Source of the DNA: an uncultured Lachnospiraceae bacterium
GTDB taxonomy: Bacteria; Bacillota; Clostridia; Lachnospirales; Lachnospiraceae
Direction: 5' to 3'
NCBI GenBank assembly: GCA_900551115.1
Contig: URUY01000017.1
Coordinates: 1-64,000, forward strand
Length of the DNA: 64,000 nt
Each line of letters begins with the position of its first letter. The first letter of the stretch is position 1. The translations under genes and the position numbers were made by a program. Below the pieces are notes generated by a model. That model had not been told where the DNA came from, searched no databases, and saw only the letters and a program-made list of their open reading frames with translations. Of the stretch, positions 1-9,098 are shown piece after piece.

Positions 1-55
1 AAAAGGAGCTGTTGCTCCGGTAGATTATTCATCTACTTTTGCAACAGCCCCTTTG
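1..55 (-). terminator. Hairpin downstream of ABC exporter operon
   Basis: Positions 2-6 and 8-15 pair with 41-48 and 50-54, giving a 13-bp stem with one A/C mismatch. A second hairpin inside it pairs 20-25 with 31-36. Read on the minus strand, the distal arm ends in UUUU at the window edge. It probably terminates the exporter operon, whose last stop codon is at 69-71, but any further U-tract lies outside the window. Confidence 0.55.
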
Positions 56-68
56 AGTTAGTAATTTT

Positions 69-1736
69 TTATGTAATCTGTACGATTCTGTCACATAGCT
101 TTATGGAAGATTCTCTGTGGGCGACCACGATTATAGTCTTTTTACATCCTAAATTGTTTATCATTTCCTGAATCATCTCTTCGTTTTCTTTATCAAGAGC
201 GCTGGTCGCTTCATCAAAAATATATACACTTACGTTTCTCAAAAATAATCGAGCCAATATAAGTCGTTGTCTTTGTCCTCCGGAAAGTTTTATGCCCTTT
301 TCCCCGATTATGGTATCAAATCCATTGGGGAGAGTTTTGATAAATTGCAAAATACAAGCACGTTTACATGCTTCTGCCATTTCTTCATTGGTAGCATTAG
401 GTTTGCCATAATATAAGTTTTCTCTGATGCTGGTATGAAAAAGAATATTTTCCTGCATTACAAATCCCACCTGCTCATATATTTGATTCTTGTCAATATC
501 TCGAAGATCAATGCCGGAATAGCATACGGTACCCTTTATAGGTGTAGCCATACCCGTGATTAACTTCAAAATGGTAGTTTTTCCACTACCACTTTTTCCG
601 GTAATAGCAATTCTTTCGCCAGGATTTATACGAAGAGTAAAGTCCTGAATTATATTGTCTTGCGAGTCATGATATGCGAATGTAACATTCTGTAAATCAA
701 TGCCGGAAAATTCTGCCGGGCAAGGTTTTCTTTCTGCTTGGTTGTGGGTAGTTTTGTTAGTCCTTTTTAGTTCCTCCATAAAACGTTCCGTCATAGGCAT
801 ATTTGCCTGAAGTTGAGCATCCGCAGTAGAAACTTTATTTATGGCATTTGACATCATTTCATAGTACATAACAAAAACCAGCAAGTCACTGATTGTCAGC
901 TTATTGAGTGCAATAAGGAGACCACCAATAAAATATAGTCCAAAGCGCATGAAAAATTCATCTTTTATTTTAGGGATAACCAGCACTCTTGCAGTCCAAC
1001 AGTTTATCCATATAGCATTATACTTTGCTTCAATGTGCAAATATTTTACAAATTTTCTCAGCTGTGAATGGTTTAGATTGAGTGCCTTAACTTCTCGCCA
1101 GCCTTGCAACGAGTTTGTAAGCCAGGAAGTCATTTCCTTTTCATTTTCTCTTTTGGAATTATTAATTTTTTTTTCGTATTTGCTGACAAGGTGATCAAGT
1201 GCAAAGGTTATAGGAATTGCAATAATGGAAAATAGCGCTAATATCCAGTCAATAGTAAATAGTATAATACCACTTACGATCATGGTAAAAAAAGATATTG
1301 CATATTCAAGTGTCTGTGTGCTTGTATATTCTCTAATTAGCACAGTATCATCTTCCAGCCGAAGTTTCATATCCCCCGTTTCATTGATATCGTAGTCGAG
1401 GAAGTCAATATTAACATATTTGTCAAAGATTTCCTTCTTTACGCTATATAATACTTTGTGAACCAAACGATATTCTGCGTGCTTTTTTAAGTATGCTATT
1501 ACTGTTGCAGCAAAAAATAGAAGTAAATAGCCTAAAAGAACCAAGGTTATCAGTTGAAACTTTTTACAAAGGATAACCTTATCGATAAACAGCTTATAGA
1601 ACAAAGGAGTAATGAAATCAAAAGCCATATTAGAGAAGGTAAAGAATATAATAAGCAAAAAATATCTCTTGATACCCTTGGTATGTGGAAGCAATGCTTG
1701 TAGTACATTTTTGCGATAGCATAATTTTGTTAACAT
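69..1736 (-). CDS. ABC exporter, fused permease and ATPase (second gene of pair)
   Basis: This 555-residue protein has an N-terminal six-helix exporter-type membrane domain (about residues 20-310) and a C-terminal ATPase domain. Visible ATPase motifs are Walker A GKSGSGKTT near residue 380, signature LSGGQRQR near 488, Walker B VYIFDEATSALD and the switch histidine in VVAHRES. There is no peptidase domain at the N terminus. The start overlaps the stop of the upstream ABC gene by 7 bases, so the two half-transporters are probably co-translated and act as a heterodimer in the membrane. The cargo is unknown; peptides, lipids or drugs are typical for this family. Confidence 0.9.
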   Translation of the reverse strand: MLTKLCYRKNVLQALLPHTKGIKRYFLLIIFFTFSNMAFDFITPLFYKLFIDKVILCKKFQLITLVLLGYLLLFFAATVIAYLKKHAEYRLVHKVLYSVKKEIFDKYVNIDFLDYDINETGDMKLRLEDDTVLIREYTSTQTLEYAISFFTMIVSGIILFTIDWILALFSIIAIPITFALDHLVSKYEKKINNSKRENEKEMTSWLTNSLQGWREVKALNLNHSQLRKFVKYLHIEAKYNAIWINCWTARVLVIPKIKDEFFMRFGLYFIGGLLIALNKLTISDLLVFVMYYEMMSNAINKVSTADAQLQANMPMTERFMEELKRTNKTTHNQAERKPCPAEFSGIDLQNVTFAYHDSQDNIIQDFTLRINPGERIAITGKSGSGKTTILKLITGMATPIKGTVCYSGIDLRDIDKNQIYEQVGFVMQENILFHTSIRENLYYGKPNATNEEMAEACKRACILQFIKTLPNGFDTIIGEKGIKLSGGQRQRLILARLFLRNVSVYIFDEATSALDKENEEMIQEMINNLGCKKTIIVVAHRESSIKLCDRIVQIT

Positions 1737-3394
1737 AATACATCTCCTTTGAGTGTGATTACTCTGTCACAATACATAAGGGTACTCTCACGATGCGTAA
1801 TAATGATTGAAGTTCTTCCTGTAAGTACTTTATTCCATGCCTTGTGTATTTCTTTCTCGGTGTCAGAATCTAACGCGGAGGTTGCTTCATCAAAGATAAT
1901 AATGCGTGGGTCTTTTAGGTAAATCCTTGCAATTGCAATTCTTTGCTTTTGTCCTCCGGATAAATCATTTCCCTGTATTCCTATTACAGTATCGAGACCA
2001 TCGGGAAGCGTTTCGATGAATTCCCAAATTTCTGCTTGTCTACAGGCTGTTTCGATTTGTTCGTTGGTGGCACCTTGATTACCGAGCTTCACGTTCTCGC
2101 GAATGCTTCCGGGGAATATCAGAACATCCTGTGCAACAAGACCAATTTGATTTCTGATAGAATGAAGACTACATTCTGCAAGATTTTGCCCATCAATATA
2201 TATTGTTCCTTCTTGTGCTTTATAGAAGCCTAACAATAAATAGGCAAGTGTTGTTTTGCCACATCCACTCTCCCCTGTAATGGCAATTCGCTCTCCTGCA
2301 TGTATTTCCAAATTAACATCCAAAAAAATCTGTGTCCCACTCGTATAGGAAAAGCTTAAATTCTCCAGATTTATTATGCCGTCAGTAATTACTAATGATT
2401 TAAGTTCAGCTAAATCTTTTTCGATTGGCGATTGTAAAAAGTCATAGACCTTCTGAATGAGAGAAATTCTGTGTTGGGCATCAAGATAAGAAGCGCTGAC
2501 AGAACCGATATAATATGTTAAATCACTATAAAACGAGAGAATGACAGTTAAAATACCAATGGTAAGCTGTTCCTTTGAAGCTAGCCATCCGGCGAATACA
2601 AAAATAGATAGTTTTACTGCAAGTACCACAAAGTCTATTAATTTTTGTGATAAAAAAGAGGTTATACCCAATTTTTTTTCTACACCAAAAATATCTTTAT
2701 GAAAATCATCAAATTTGGTTCTTACATAGCTTTGCGCACAGAGTAAGCGGATGTCCTTAAGCGCAGATAAGATTTCATATATCCAACTGATATATATACC
2801 ATATACTTTTCGTTCCTCTTCTCCGTATTCTCTGATTTTCTTTCCAAATTTTGTGTTTATGTACACAGAGAACGGTGCCGTAATCAGTGCAAACAGGCCA
2901 ATTCCCAAATCTATTCGGCAGAGATAAATTAGTATGATAATAATGCTCAATGTCCTGTTAATTAAATGAATTACATTTCTAATGATAAAATGCATACATT
3001 CGTTACTGTCTCTTTGCAAAAGTGTAGACAGGTCGCCGGTAGACATATCTGAAAGGTACTCTGCATCACACTGATTCAGATGCTTAAACAAATCAAGTTT
3101 AATATCCAGCGTATACATATTCATAAGATAATGATGCTGCGCATAGATAAAAAAATACAAGATGCATGAAAAAATAGAAAGTGCAACATACATACCGCCT
3201 AATTCTATGAACAAAGGTACGTTTTGCTTATATACGACTTCATCAATCATAATACCAAATAGAACCGGCATAACAATTGATAGTATGGTATCGAATAGCC
3301 ATCCAAAATAGAATCTGATAAAGTGGCTTTTATGTTTTCGAATGTATTTCCATAAGAATTTAATTGCTCCAATATAATTCAGTTTTTGATTCAT
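1730..3394 (-). CDS. ABC exporter, fused permease and ATPase (first gene of pair)
   Basis: This is a 554-residue half-transporter with the same layout as its downstream partner: membrane domain, then an ATPase with GESGCGKTT (Walker A), LSGGQKQR (signature), IIIFDEATSALD (Walker B) and an H-loop histidine in IITHRES. The ATG at 3392-3394 is chosen over an in-frame start 33 bases upstream. It overlaps the TGA of the preceding small ORF as ATGA and follows a GGGGAAAGGG ribosome site. Together the genes look like a heterodimeric exporter under control of the divergent AraC regulator. The substrate is not predictable. Confidence 0.9.
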   Translation of the reverse strand: MNQKLNYIGAIKFLWKYIRKHKSHFIRFYFGWLFDTILSIVMPVLFGIMIDEVVYKQNVPLFIELGGMYVALSIFSCILYFFIYAQHHYLMNMYTLDIKLDLFKHLNQCDAEYLSDMSTGDLSTLLQRDSNECMHFIIRNVIHLINRTLSIIIILIYLCRIDLGIGLFALITAPFSVYINTKFGKKIREYGEEERKVYGIYISWIYEILSALKDIRLLCAQSYVRTKFDDFHKDIFGVEKKLGITSFLSQKLIDFVVLAVKLSIFVFAGWLASKEQLTIGILTVILSFYSDLTYYIGSVSASYLDAQHRISLIQKVYDFLQSPIEKDLAELKSLVITDGIINLENLSFSYTSGTQIFLDVNLEIHAGERIAITGESGCGKTTLAYLLLGFYKAQEGTIYIDGQNLAECSLHSIRNQIGLVAQDVLIFPGSIRENVKLGNQGATNEQIETACRQAEIWEFIETLPDGLDTVIGIQGNDLSGGQKQRIAIARIYLKDPRIIIFDEATSALDSDTEKEIHKAWNKVLTGRTSIIITHRESTLMYCDRVITLKGDVLC

Positions 3395-3573
3395 AACCCT
3401 TTCCCCACATTCACAAATATTTGCCATAATAAGCTTTTCCCGTTATCCATTTTTATTGATAGAGAAAGAATGAAAAATAGTATTATTCCGATAATTAGGA
3501 ATAAATAAAATAATGTTGGAGTCTTTATAATGTGGCGTACATACCATTTCTCGAATGTTATTCGTTTTTTCAT
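3391..3573 (-). CDS. Small membrane protein at the head of the exporter operon
   Basis: This 60-residue ORF has a basic N terminus (MKKRITFEKW), one strong hydrophobic helix (about residues 19-38) and a short polar tail. It is coupled by a 4-base ATGA overlap to the first ABC gene, and an AGGAGT ribosome site precedes it. A short cytoplasmic stretch followed by one helix recalls the start of HlyD-type export adaptors, so it could be a remnant of one or a genuine small partner of the transporter. No function can be assigned. Confidence 0.5.
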   Translation of the reverse strand: MKKRITFEKWYVRHIIKTPTLFYLFLIIGIILFFILSLSIKMDNGKSLLWQIFVNVGKGL

Positions 3574-3612
3574 GTGATACTCCTTTGTATATTTTTTAGC
3601 GATTATGTCTCA

Positions 3613-3641
3613 TTGTATATTTGAACATCGCATGCTACAAT
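3613..3641 (+). promoter_or_regulatory. Putative promoter of the AraC regulator
   Basis: TTGTAT (3613-3618), a 17-base spacer and TACAAT (3636-3641) lie in the gap between the divergent exporter operon and the AraC gene. A GGAGG ribosome site follows just before the ATG at 3688. Confidence 0.45.
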
Positions 3642-3687
3642 AAACTTTATCAACTAAAAAATTATACATTTTACAACGGAGGTTGGT

Positions 3688-4605
3688 ATGCCACAAATTG
3701 ACAGATATAGAGAGCGTATTGTTCCGATTGAATTTGAAAGCCATGAAATATTTGAAAATTTGCCATTGGATGAACGTATGACAATTATTTTGATTACAAA
3801 TGGTCAGGGAAAATTTATAATAAATGATGAAGTGGCTGTCTTGAAATCACCTTGTGTATTGCTTTTATCGCCATATGATACATTGGAGCTAGCAGAAGGA
3901 CAGCTTCTTTCCGCTAAGTCATTTTCGTTTCACCCTTGTTTTGTAAATTCATCGATTACTTTTGAAACACTTCGAGAGAATAAGTTTAGTCAAATAGAAG
4001 ATCAACATGATCGGAATATGATGAATTTATTTCTTGGCAGAAACAGCTTTTACAAAGGCTATGTAGCACTTCCGGCTAATACATATCTTAGATTGAGTGA
4101 ATGGTTGGCAATTATGGGAACTGAGACATTTTCACAAAGTGATGGAAAATGGACATGCCGCATAAGAAGATACTTGCTTCAAACACTATATCTGATAGAT
4201 GACATTATAAGTACAGAAGAGTATTTAACGGAAAGACTTACGAAATCGCCTGTTGATATATGTCTGGAATATATTCATATAAATTATCCAAACGATATTT
4301 CACAACAGACATTGTGTGACCTTGTTCATACTAACCGAACTACTTTGAATCGCAAATTTAAAGAACAAGTGGGAATGACTTCTATTGGATATCTTCTTCA
4401 TTATAGGATAAAAATAGCATGTGAAGCATTGTCTCATACGAACCTGTCAATTGCAGAAATATCTGAAGCTACGGGATTTCAATATGATTCGTATTTTATA
4501 AGACAATTTACTAAAAAGATGGGAATGACACCAACTGCGTATAGAGATAGTACGCGAGGAGAAAAACATAAGAGGTGGGCAGAAGAGCAAAAAAACAATA
4601 ATTAG
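3688..4605 (+). CDS. AraC/XylS-family transcriptional regulator
   Basis: This 305-residue protein has an N-terminal sensor half with a cupin-like pattern of short strands and a C-terminal AraC double helix-turn-helix (about residues 185-295). The second HTH and signature read SIAEISEATGFQYDSYFIRQ and then FTKKMGMTPTAYR, typical of the family. It is divergent from the two-gene ABC exporter with 114 bases between them, so it most likely controls that operon, itself, or both. The ligand is unknown. Confidence 0.88.
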   Translation: MPQIDRYRERIVPIEFESHEIFENLPLDERMTIILITNGQGKFIINDEVAVLKSPCVLLLSPYDTLELAEGQLLSAKSFSFHPCFVNSSITFETLRENKFSQIEDQHDRNMMNLFLGRNSFYKGYVALPANTYLRLSEWLAIMGTETFSQSDGKWTCRIRRYLLQTLYLIDDIISTEEYLTERLTKSPVDICLEYIHINYPNDISQQTLCDLVHTNRTTLNRKFKEQVGMTSIGYLLHYRIKIACEALSHTNLSIAEISEATGFQYDSYFIRQFTKKMGMTPTAYRDSTRGEKHKRWAEEQKNNN

Positions 4606-4672
4606 GACACTAATTGGGATTGCAGAGAATTTGACAGATGCATTAACCTAAAAATAAAGTTTTGAAAATGAC

Positions 4673-4703
4673 TTGACCTTTCCCTTACGGGAAGCTTTAT
4701 ACT
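4673..4703 (+). promoter_or_regulatory. MerR-type promoter with 19-base spacer and dyad
   Basis: TTGACC (4673-4678) and TATACT (4698-4703) are separated by 19 bases instead of 17. The spacer holds the dyad TTCCC-TTAC-GGGAA. An overlong spacer carrying a dyad is the hallmark of promoters that MerR proteins activate by DNA twisting, so the downstream MerR fusion probably regulates its own transcription here. Confidence 0.75.
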
Positions 4704-4761
4704 ATGAGCATAGGGATAATCCGGACACCCATAAAAATAAAATAGTGAACGGAGGAAATGC

Positions 4762-5973
4762 ATGGAACAAAAAAAGTATACTATTGGAGAAATTGCAAAG
4801 CTTTCTGGTGTGTCAGCAAAGACACTTAGATTTTATGATGAAAAGGGCTTGTTGAAGCCGGTTGAATATTCAGAGGCGGGGTATCGATATTATAATGAGA
4901 CTTCTTTTGTAGCATTGCAACGAATACTGATGTTGAAATATCTTGGGATGCCCTTAGAACAGATTCGTGATATTGTGAAAAATGATACACATAGTTTAGA
5001 AGAATCTTTACAGGAGCAGAAAAAACTATTGAATGAAAAGAAACGTCATTTGGATTGTGTCATAGATGCGGTAGATAAGGTACAAAAAGCCACCCAAGGC
5101 CAGGTATGGGAAAATTTGTTAGAGGCAATTCGGATTTTGGAAATCTCAGATATGGTTATCAAGCAATATCGCAGTGATGATAACCTGATGAAACGTATTA
5201 ATTTACATAGTTATAATACAGCGGAAATATCATGGGCTGATTGGCTCATGGGTAATCTAGAGCTTTCTGAAGGAATGGATGTATTGTGTTTGGGTTGTGG
5301 AAATGCTGTAAATTTAGTTGCAATGGCAGAAGGGTTGCCGAATAATCTCACTTTTTTATTAACAGATTATTCGGAGGGAATGCTGGAAAAGGCAAAGAAT
5401 AATATTTCAAAAAAACATAAGGTGTTTGCGGAGAAGAATATTACAATCCAATATCAAGTAGCAGATGCAAATGTTTTATCTCTTATTGGTAAATATGATA
5501 GGATTACGGCAAATCATATGCTGTATCATGTAGAAAAACGACAGGATTTATTTCAAATGGTAAAAAACATGTTAAAACCGGGTGGTATGTTTTGCGCTAC
5601 AACAGTCGGGGATATGCATATGAGAGAGTTACATGAGTTAGTTGAAAGATTTGATAGAAGGATTGAAATCCCTTCTGAAAGGATAACATGTGGGTTTCAT
5701 TTAGAGAATGGGGAAGAACAACTCGCACAAGTATTTGAAAATATAGAGTGTGTAATATTTGATTCGGATCTTTTGGTGGATGAAGCGGAACCGGTATACA
5801 GTTATGTATACTCTTACCCGGGAAAGGCTCACGAGTTTTTAGAAGAAAGAAGACAAGAGTTTTTGGATATGGTAAATGATATCATTCAAAAAGAAGGTGC
5901 ATTTTATATTCGTAAATCGATGATCCTGTGTCAAGATTTAGTACAAAATAAAATGAGAGGTTCTGCCAGCTAA
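4762..5973 (+). CDS. MerR regulator fused to SAM-dependent methyltransferase, 3' end altered by IS
   Basis: Residues 1-75 form a MerR winged helix (YTIGEIAKLSGVSAKTLRFY; KYLGMPLEQIRDIV), followed by a coiled dimerisation helix (about 76-115). From about residue 150 a class I methyltransferase follows, with motif I VLCLGCGNA near 174-182, an acidic LLTDYSEGMLEKA after it, and a later MLYHVEKRQDL region. The dimerisation helix and the catalytic domain are both intact. The last 11 codons before the stop (5938-5970) lie inside the IS3 element that follows, so the native C terminus was replaced. Possible roles are a ligand-sensing regulator built on a methyltransferase fold or a regulated resistance enzyme; neither is shown. 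Confidence 0.82.
   Translation: MEQKKYTIGEIAKLSGVSAKTLRFYDEKGLLKPVEYSEAGYRYYNETSFVALQRILMLKYLGMPLEQIRDIVKNDTHSLEESLQEQKKLLNEKKRHLDCVIDAVDKVQKATQGQVWENLLEAIRILEISDMVIKQYRSDDNLMKRINLHSYNTAEISWADWLMGNLELSEGMDVLCLGCGNAVNLVAMAEGLPNNLTFLLTDYSEGMLEKAKNNISKKHKVFAEKNITIQYQVADANVLSLIGKYDRITANHMLYHVEKRQDLFQMVKNMLKPGGMFCATTVGDMHMRELHELVERFDRRIEIPSERITCGFHLENGEEQLAQVFENIECVIFDSDLLVDEAEPVYSYVYSYPGKAHEFLEERRQEFLDMVNDIIQKEGAFYIRKSMILCQDLVQNKMRGSAS
5938..5963 (+). repeat. IS left terminal inverted repeat
   Basis: It starts TTAGTACAAAAT and runs to TTC at 5963. It matches the reverse complement of 7213-7238 at about 20 of 26 positions, including the shared block TAAAATGAGA. It also encodes the last codons of the interrupted methyltransferase ORF. 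Confidence 0.75.
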
Positions 5974-6794
5974 GCTGCCGGCAGATGCTCAACCCTCATA
6001 TACAGTTTTTCATAGTCATTTGGTGACATGTAGTCACAATGACTGTGTATTCGGATGGTATTGTAAAAGGTCTCGATATATTCAAAGACCAAAGAATACG
6101 CATGTTTATCGTTTTTTATTGCAAAGCGATTTAGCCATTCACGTTTTATCAGTGAATGAAAAGATTCTATGCAGGCGTTATCGTAAGGATAACCGGTGTG
6201 AGAATAACTTCTGGTCATTCCTTCTGTAGCCTGACGCCAGGCTTCTGAAACATACTGACAACCACGATCTGTGTGGATGATTAAGGGTAAGTCAGTATCA
6301 CGGCTGGCTTTGGCTTTATTAATGGTTGAAATCACAGTGGATACTTCCAGTGTATCAGCAAGTGTCCATGCAATGATTTTACGGGAAAACAAGTCCATAA
6401 TGCAGTTAAGGTAAACGAAGCCATCGGTAGTCCAGATGTAGGCAATATCAGTACACCATACGGCATTAGGACGGTCTGGATTAAACTGCTCATCGAGTAT
6501 GTTGTGCAGTTCCTTACTGAAATCAGAGTCACGTGTGGTAGTAGTCCAAGGCTTAACCCATTGAGCTTTGATTCCCATCTCACGCATATATTTTCCAACG
6601 GTGCGTTGAGAGATACATTCACCTGACTTACGGAGTTGCTTTGTAATTTTAGGAGCCCCATAGTTCTGGTTAGAATTATCATAAATATGTTGGATTTGCT
6701 TTTTTACAGCAGCCTTTCTTTGTCTGGTAGGAGATACCTTACGATTAAGAAAAGCGCGGTAACCAGAGCGGGAAACGCCTAAAGATTTCAGCAT
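5970..6794 (-). CDS. IS3-family transposase OrfB (catalytic part)
   Basis: This ORF is 274 residues from its own ATG. DDE catalytic residues are visible: D116 in VWCTDIAY, D176 in HTDRGCQY and E210 in NACIESFHS, with the usual DD(34-35)E spacing. The reading frame stays open upstream of the ATG to 6878, where it meets orfA at a slippery AAAAG. A -1 shift there joins orfA to orfB, as in other IS3 elements, to give the full OrfAB transposase. The gene looks intact. Confidence 0.92.
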   Translation of the reverse strand: MLKSLGVSRSGYRAFLNRKVSPTRQRKAAVKKQIQHIYDNSNQNYGAPKITKQLRKSGECISQRTVGKYMREMGIKAQWVKPWTTTTRDSDFSKELHNILDEQFNPDRPNAVWCTDIAYIWTTDGFVYLNCIMDLFSRKIIAWTLADTLEVSTVISTINKAKASRDTDLPLIIHTDRGCQYVSEAWRQATEGMTRSYSHTGYPYDNACIESFHSLIKREWLNRFAIKNDKHAYSLVFEYIETFYNTIRIHSHCDYMSPNDYEKLYMRVEHLPAA

Positions 6795-6871
6795 TCCAGA
6801 GATAGAGACGCGGCGCCCGGTAACCTTAGATGCCTCTACCTTTGCAGAAACTTCTGTGTAGATAGCTTCTG

Positions 6872-7171
6872 TTAATCTTTTCCTAGAATGCTGATGGCTT
6901 TTTTTAACACATCAAGTGCATCCTGAGTATCACGTAGCTCACGTTTGAGACGGGCAATTTCTCTTTGTTCTTCTGATTCGTAGCAGCCGGAACCGATGGT
7001 GGGAATATCACCGTCGTTATCTCTGAACTGTGCTTCCCAACGAGCCAGGGTACTAACTCCGATTCCGAGGTTTTTAGCACATTCAACCTGAGTAAGATCA
7101 GGATGTTCCCTGCGATAGTTGATAGCATCCAACTTAAACTGCTTGGTGTGATGGGGTTTCTGTCGTGACAT
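6872..7171 (-). CDS. IS3-family transposase OrfA (HTH part)
   Basis: This 99-residue protein has an HTH (LTQVECAKNLGIGVSTLARW, residues 25-44) followed by a leucine-zipper-like helix (REIARLKRELRDTQDALDVL). It provides DNA binding and oligomerisation. An AAGGAGG ribosome site precedes the ATG at 7169-7171. Near its end, GGA-AAA-GAT-TAA holds the A-rich slippery site for -1 frameshifting into orfB; the shifted frame runs without stops into the orfB start. Confidence 0.92.
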   Translation of the reverse strand: MSRQKPHHTKQFKLDAINYRREHPDLTQVECAKNLGIGVSTLARWEAQFRDNDGDIPTIGSGCYESEEQREIARLKRELRDTQDALDVLKKAISILGKD

Positions 7172-7212
7172 AGTGAGATCCTCCTTAGTGTTATTATAAC
7201 AAGGGTTTTAAG

Positions 7213-7238
7213 GAATGTCTCATTTTAAATTGTGCTAA
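7213..7238 (-). repeat. IS right terminal inverted repeat
   Basis: Its reverse complement starts TTAGCACAATTTAAAATGAG and matches the left repeat at 5938-5963. Two further bases (7239-7240) separate it from a possible AGAT target duplication at 7241-7244. Confidence 0.72.
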
Positions 7239-7421
7239 TTAGATGCTAACACTACGACAGGGATATTTAGATGCCGATAGAGAAAAAGAATAAATAGCGT
7301 ATAGTGATTATTTTGGGAGGAGGATGACTGATGAAACAATATTTAGATGAGCAAAACAGATAATCGAAGAATATAAGCTGTTATAGGTAGTGTAATTGAT
7401 AAATACGGAGGCGAGCTTTCA

Positions 7422-7811
7422 ATGGATTTTGAACAGGATTATATAATGCGTTTGATAAAACAGATGGTGGCAGCATTGATTAGTGTAATATTGGGCAAGG
7501 AAAATAAAATGCATGAGTTACCATTGGAAGACCGGTATAAAGCATCAGAAGGGTTACTGCGGGAACTGCTTACAATGGTAAATGACGGAAAAATTAACGA
7601 AGCAGAAAATCTGTTATACGAGAGGCTGGAACAAGATAACAGGAAAGACATAGAAAATGCAATTTTATTTTATTCGTACTTAAACGAACTGGATAATGAT
7701 TTTTTAGAGAAATGTAACTATTCAAGAGCTGAGATAGAGATGGGCGTGAGGGAAATCGCTAAACGTTCAGGAGTGGAAGGATTAGTGGAAATATTCTGTC
7801 AAATACAATAG
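7422..7811 (+). CDS. DUF6483-like protein
   Basis: This 129-residue, mostly helical, acidic protein begins MDFEQDYIMRLIKQMV, a pattern I associate with the DUF6483 family of small Firmicutes proteins, and continues with helical-hairpin stretches (LLRELLTMVNDGKINEAENLL). A CGGAGG ribosome site precedes the ATG. There is no signal peptide or membrane segment. Function is unknown. The 180 bases upstream, after the IS, hold only short broken frames. Confidence 0.6.
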   Translation: MDFEQDYIMRLIKQMVAALISVILGKENKMHELPLEDRYKASEGLLRELLTMVNDGKINEAENLLYERLEQDNRKDIENAILFYSYLNELDNDFLEKCNYSRAEIEMGVREIAKRSGVEGLVEIFCQIQ

Positions 7812-7937
7812 AGAGAGTCACGATATTATCCGAAATTGATTGACTTGCATAAATAAATTCTGTAAACTTAATATGAAGGAATACAGTTGCGTGGTAGGAA
7901 AGCTTTTTTGCAATGCTTAGTTGCTAAGGAGAAATAT

Positions 7938-9062
7938 ATGTGGAAATATATGAAAGATTTTTTTGTTATTCCTGAAGAGATAAAAGAAGAATTCCAAGAG
8001 GCATCCCTGCAGAAAAACAAAATCTCTATAAATGTCATGGGGGTTATGATTGTAGGTATAGAGCTTTTTAATATAGCCAGGGTTTTGTTTTGGTCTAAGT
8101 CAGGACTTGGCACGCTGAATAACAGAATTTATTTTGGAATGTACTGCACACTGCTTTTGGTAGCCGTATTGTCCTTTGTTCTTCCTTCGTTGCTGCAGAA
8201 AAAATCACGTTCACTGCGTCTCGGAATCCAGTATGCAGTCATTGAATTTTATTATCTGTGGCACATTCTTCTGAATTCTTATGATTTGATGAAAAATCCG
8301 AATGGAGAAATATATGTATTTCAAACGGCAATGCTTGCGCTGGCTGTATTTGCCCATGTCTCGAATTTTTTCAGTATACCATTTATGGTTTCAGGTTATG
8401 TGCTGTTTATGTTCCTGAACAATTCCTATATGGATGCGGGAGCCAAAGTAAATCTGACAATTACTGCAGTGGTGTCGATGGCACTGCTTTTTACCAGAAG
8501 TCATCAGTTGGTGCTGGATATTTCCAGACGAAGAGAGTTAAAGGAGCTGAATGCGCAGCTTCAGACACTGATGCAAAAGGACCCTCTAACAGGGCTGTCC
8601 AATAAAAAAGCGGTGTGTGACCGTGCAGAGCAGTTGTTTGCGGATGCTTCAAAGGAAAATGTTGTGGCATTGTGTCTTGTGGATCTGGATGATTTTAAAG
8701 GAATTAATGACACCTATGGGCATCCGTGCGGAGATTATGTGTTGGAGCAGGTTGCACGAAAAATGGAGGAAGTTTTCACAAGCGCAGACTGTATCGGTAG
8801 AATCGGAGGTGATGAGTTCCTGATTGTAACGACAGGAGCTGTTGATGCCGGACGGTTGCAGGAATATGGAGAACGGCTGATTGATGCTGTATCCGGGATT
8901 GTCTGGAAAAAGGAAAAGGTGGGAGCTTGCTGCAGTATAGGGATTCTTTTGGCCAGTCGGTCCGATTTACAATACAGTCAGATGTATGAGACGGTTGACA
9001 ATCTTTTATATGAAGCAAAACGCAAGGGAAAAGGCTGCTGCTGTGTGAAAGAAATTTCTTAA
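7938..9062 (+). CDS. Membrane-bound GGDEF diguanylate cyclase
   Basis: The N-terminal half carries about six hydrophobic helices (roughly residues 25-190 from this start). The C-terminal GGDEF domain starts at DPLTGLSNKKAV and has the active-site motif RIGGDEF near residue 289, so it should make cyclic di-GMP at the membrane. The usual RxxD product-inhibition site is absent: TSAD stands at the expected place. The ATG at 7938 with AAGGAG seven bases upstream is preferred over an in-frame TTG at 7887 that also has a weak ribosome site; the longer form would add 17 residues. Confidence 0.85.
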   Translation: MWKYMKDFFVIPEEIKEEFQEASLQKNKISINVMGVMIVGIELFNIARVLFWSKSGLGTLNNRIYFGMYCTLLLVAVLSFVLPSLLQKKSRSLRLGIQYAVIEFYYLWHILLNSYDLMKNPNGEIYVFQTAMLALAVFAHVSNFFSIPFMVSGYVLFMFLNNSYMDAGAKVNLTITAVVSMALLFTRSHQLVLDISRRRELKELNAQLQTLMQKDPLTGLSNKKAVCDRAEQLFADASKENVVALCLVDLDDFKGINDTYGHPCGDYVLEQVARKMEEVFTSADCIGRIGGDEFLIVTTGAVDAGRLQEYGERLIDAVSGIVWKKEKVGACCSIGILLASRSDLQYSQMYETVDNLLYEAKRKGKGCCCVKEIS

Positions 9063-9098
9063 TCTGTGGTAATTTAACAAAAATCTTCTGTCAAGTTT

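Larger units (their letters stand above)
5938..7240 (-). mobile_element. IS3-family (IS150-like) insertion sequence
   Basis: This element of about 1.3 kb carries orfA and orfB on the minus strand and is bounded by imperfect 26-base inverted repeats (5938-5963 and 7213-7238). AGAT occurs just outside both ends (5934-5937 and 7241-7244) and is a plausible target duplication, although the exact right end is uncertain by about two bases. It interrupts the 3' end of the MerR-methyltransferase gene. Confidence 0.88.
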
